From positions 449,120-513,119 of the forward strand of contig NZ_SWCI01000002.1 in the NCBI RefSeq assembly GCF_005116715.1: a DNA stretch of 64,000 nt. Reading direction: 5' to 3'. The notes under the pieces were generated by a model. The model was given only the letters and a program-made list of their open reading frames with translations. It made no database searches and had not been told where the DNA came from. A program made the position numbers and the translations under genes. This DNA is from Ferrimonas sediminicola (GTDB lineage Bacteria; Pseudomonadota; Gammaproteobacteria; Enterobacterales; Shewanellaceae). How positions within the stretch are numbered: the stretch's first letter is position 1; each line of letters begins with the position of its first letter. Shown here piece by piece: positions 62,990 to 64,000 of the stretch.

Positions 62990-64000
62990 ATGCCCATGCG
63001 CCTGGCAGCACTGATAACAATAATATGCTGCCCCCTGACCGCCCACGCCCTCTCCCTGCCTACCACCCATGACAGCATCACCATAGACGCCAACTTGGAT
63101 GATGGCCCATGGAAACAGGCCACCCAGATAGCGCTGACTATCGAGACCCGTCCTGGAGAGAACACCCCCGCTCCCGTCGACACCAGCGCCTGGCTGATTA
63201 GCGACGATGACACCCTGTATGTGGCCTTCCATGCCAAAGATCCCGATCCCGCTAAGATCCGGGCCAACCTCAGTGACCGGGATCGCTCCTGGGGCGATGA
63301 CATGGTGGGTATCAAGCTGGACACCTGGAACCAGGGTCGCATCGCCTATCAGTTCTTTATCAATCCCCTTGGGGTACAGCAGGACTCCATCGAAAATGAG
63401 CTGACCGGCGACGAGAGTGATGCCTGGGACGGCATCTGGCACAGTGCCGGCCGGGTTACCGATGATGGCTTCATCGTGGAGATCGCCCTGCCCCTGAGGC
63501 TGTTCAACTTCGATGACCGTCTGCAGAGGCAGACCTGGGGCGTGGAGCTGGTGAGGTTCTGGCCCAGGGATAAGACCTACCGCCTGTCCAACACCCAGTT
63601 GGACAGAAACATCGCCTGTACTCTGTGCCAGATGAGTGAACTCACCGGGCTCAGCGAGGCCAAGACCAGCCACCAGTTGCAGATCACCCCCTCGCTCACC
63701 CTGCGTCAAAGCGAGGAGCGCGGCAGCGAAAGTGCGCCCTGGGAATCCAGCGATGACTTGGATTTCGGCGGCGATCTGCGCTGGAACCTGACACCGGACA
63801 CCCTGCTCAACCTGACGGTCAACCCGGACTTCTCCCAGGTCGAAGCGGACTCCGGCCAGCTGGACGTCAATACCACCTTCGCCCTGTTCTTCCCGGAAAA
63901 GCGCCCCTTCTACCTGGACAATGCCGATCAGTTCGAGACCTACTCCAACCTGGTGCATACCCGCAACCTGGCGGAACCCGAATATGGATCCAAGCTCACC
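62990..64000 (+). CDS. DUF5916/CBM9-like exported protein, N-terminal part (cut by window end)
   Basis: First 337 residues from MPMRLAALITIICCPLTAHALS, a signal peptide. A CBM9-like domain follows (ITIDANLDDGPWKQATQ... DTLYVAFHAKDPDPAKIRANLSDRDRSWGDDMVGIKLDTWNQGRIAYQFFINPLGVQQD), then the DUF5916 part starts with the strand-rich LNLTVNPDFSQVEADSGQLDVNTTFALFFPEKRPFYLDNADQF. This matches the family's marked 'F-PEKRPFFLE' string. Such proteins form outer-membrane barrels of unknown role. The upstream SD is weak; the ATG at 62996 is an alternative start. The rest lies outside. Confidence 0.85.
   Translation, partial: MPMRLAALITIICCPLTAHALSLPTTHDSITIDANLDDGPWKQATQIALTIETRPGENTPAPVDTSAWLISDDDTLYVAFHAKDPDPAKIRANLSDRDRSWGDDMVGIKLDTWNQGRIAYQFFINPLGVQQDSIENELTGDESDAWDGIWHSAGRVTDDGFIVEIALPLRLFNFDDRLQRQTWGVELVRFWPRDKTYRLSNTQLDRNIACTLCQMSELTGLSEAKTSHQLQITPSLTLRQSEERGSESAPWESSDDLDFGGDLRWNLTPDTLLNLTVNPDFSQVEADSGQLDVNTTFALFFPEKRPFYLDNADQFETYSNLVHTRNLAEPEYGSKLT

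Overview
The window is a 64 kb piece of a GC-rich gammaproteobacterial chromosome. SbcCD, YdjA, HinT, PdxH, SpeG, RhlE, LigA-ZipA-Smc and CysZ all look like Alteromonadales proteins, and the thiamine-uptake operon, the DUF4212 symporter module and the M13 and M61 peptidases fit a Shewanella/Ferrimonas-type marine bacterium. The high GC argues for Ferrimonas or a close relative, but this is inference from gene content, not from a marker gene. No rRNA, tRNA or CRISPR array was seen.

Layout. 1-3.4 kb: sbcC (cut by the window edge), sbcD, a YdjA nitroreductase and a small exported Arg/Glu/Gln-rich protein. 3.4-8.5 kb: an accessory island of clearly lower GC. It holds two unknown leftward genes, an IS110-family element, and a textbook integron gene cassette (attC at 7100-7196, with the gene's stop codon inside the attC core). 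Behind the cassette lies an attI-like junction and a near-consensus LexA box, but no integrase gene. I read this as an integron remnant whose intI is lost. A 73-bp direct repeat (3492-3564 and 7022-7094) brackets the part beyond the cassette.

8.5-20 kb: a tautomerase/dehydratase pair, DoxX, a lipoprotein, and a TPP-riboswitch-controlled thiamine-uptake operon (TonB receptor, YkoF-like protein, PnuT, kinase), followed by YcfL, two PaaI-type thioesterases and a GST. Three copies of a MITE-like repeat with a ~207-bp internal period sit in the gaps at about 9.8, 15.9 and 19.0 kb. 20-34 kb: M61 peptidase, Crp-like regulator, YgjV, carbonic anhydrase, PdxH, AraC/EamA pair, TraF-like barrel, M13 peptidase and SpeG. 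34-39.3 kb: a five-gene LolA-like/ABC exporter/outer-membrane-barrel operon.

39-55 kb: RhlE, AhpD-like protein, a secreted barrel-like protein, GntR and FabH-like genes, an LRAT-like protein, and the exonuclease / CBS-nucleotidyltransferase / sodium-solute symporter / DUF4212 cluster. Then come a DsbA-like protein, SIMPL, a cysteine-rich HTH regulator, an HD-GYP protein and a DUF962 protein. 55-64 kb: the ligA, zipA and smc block on the minus strand, then cysZ and the start of a DUF5916 protein on the plus strand. Apart from the island at 3.4-8.5 kb and the repeats, this is ordinary core chromosome.
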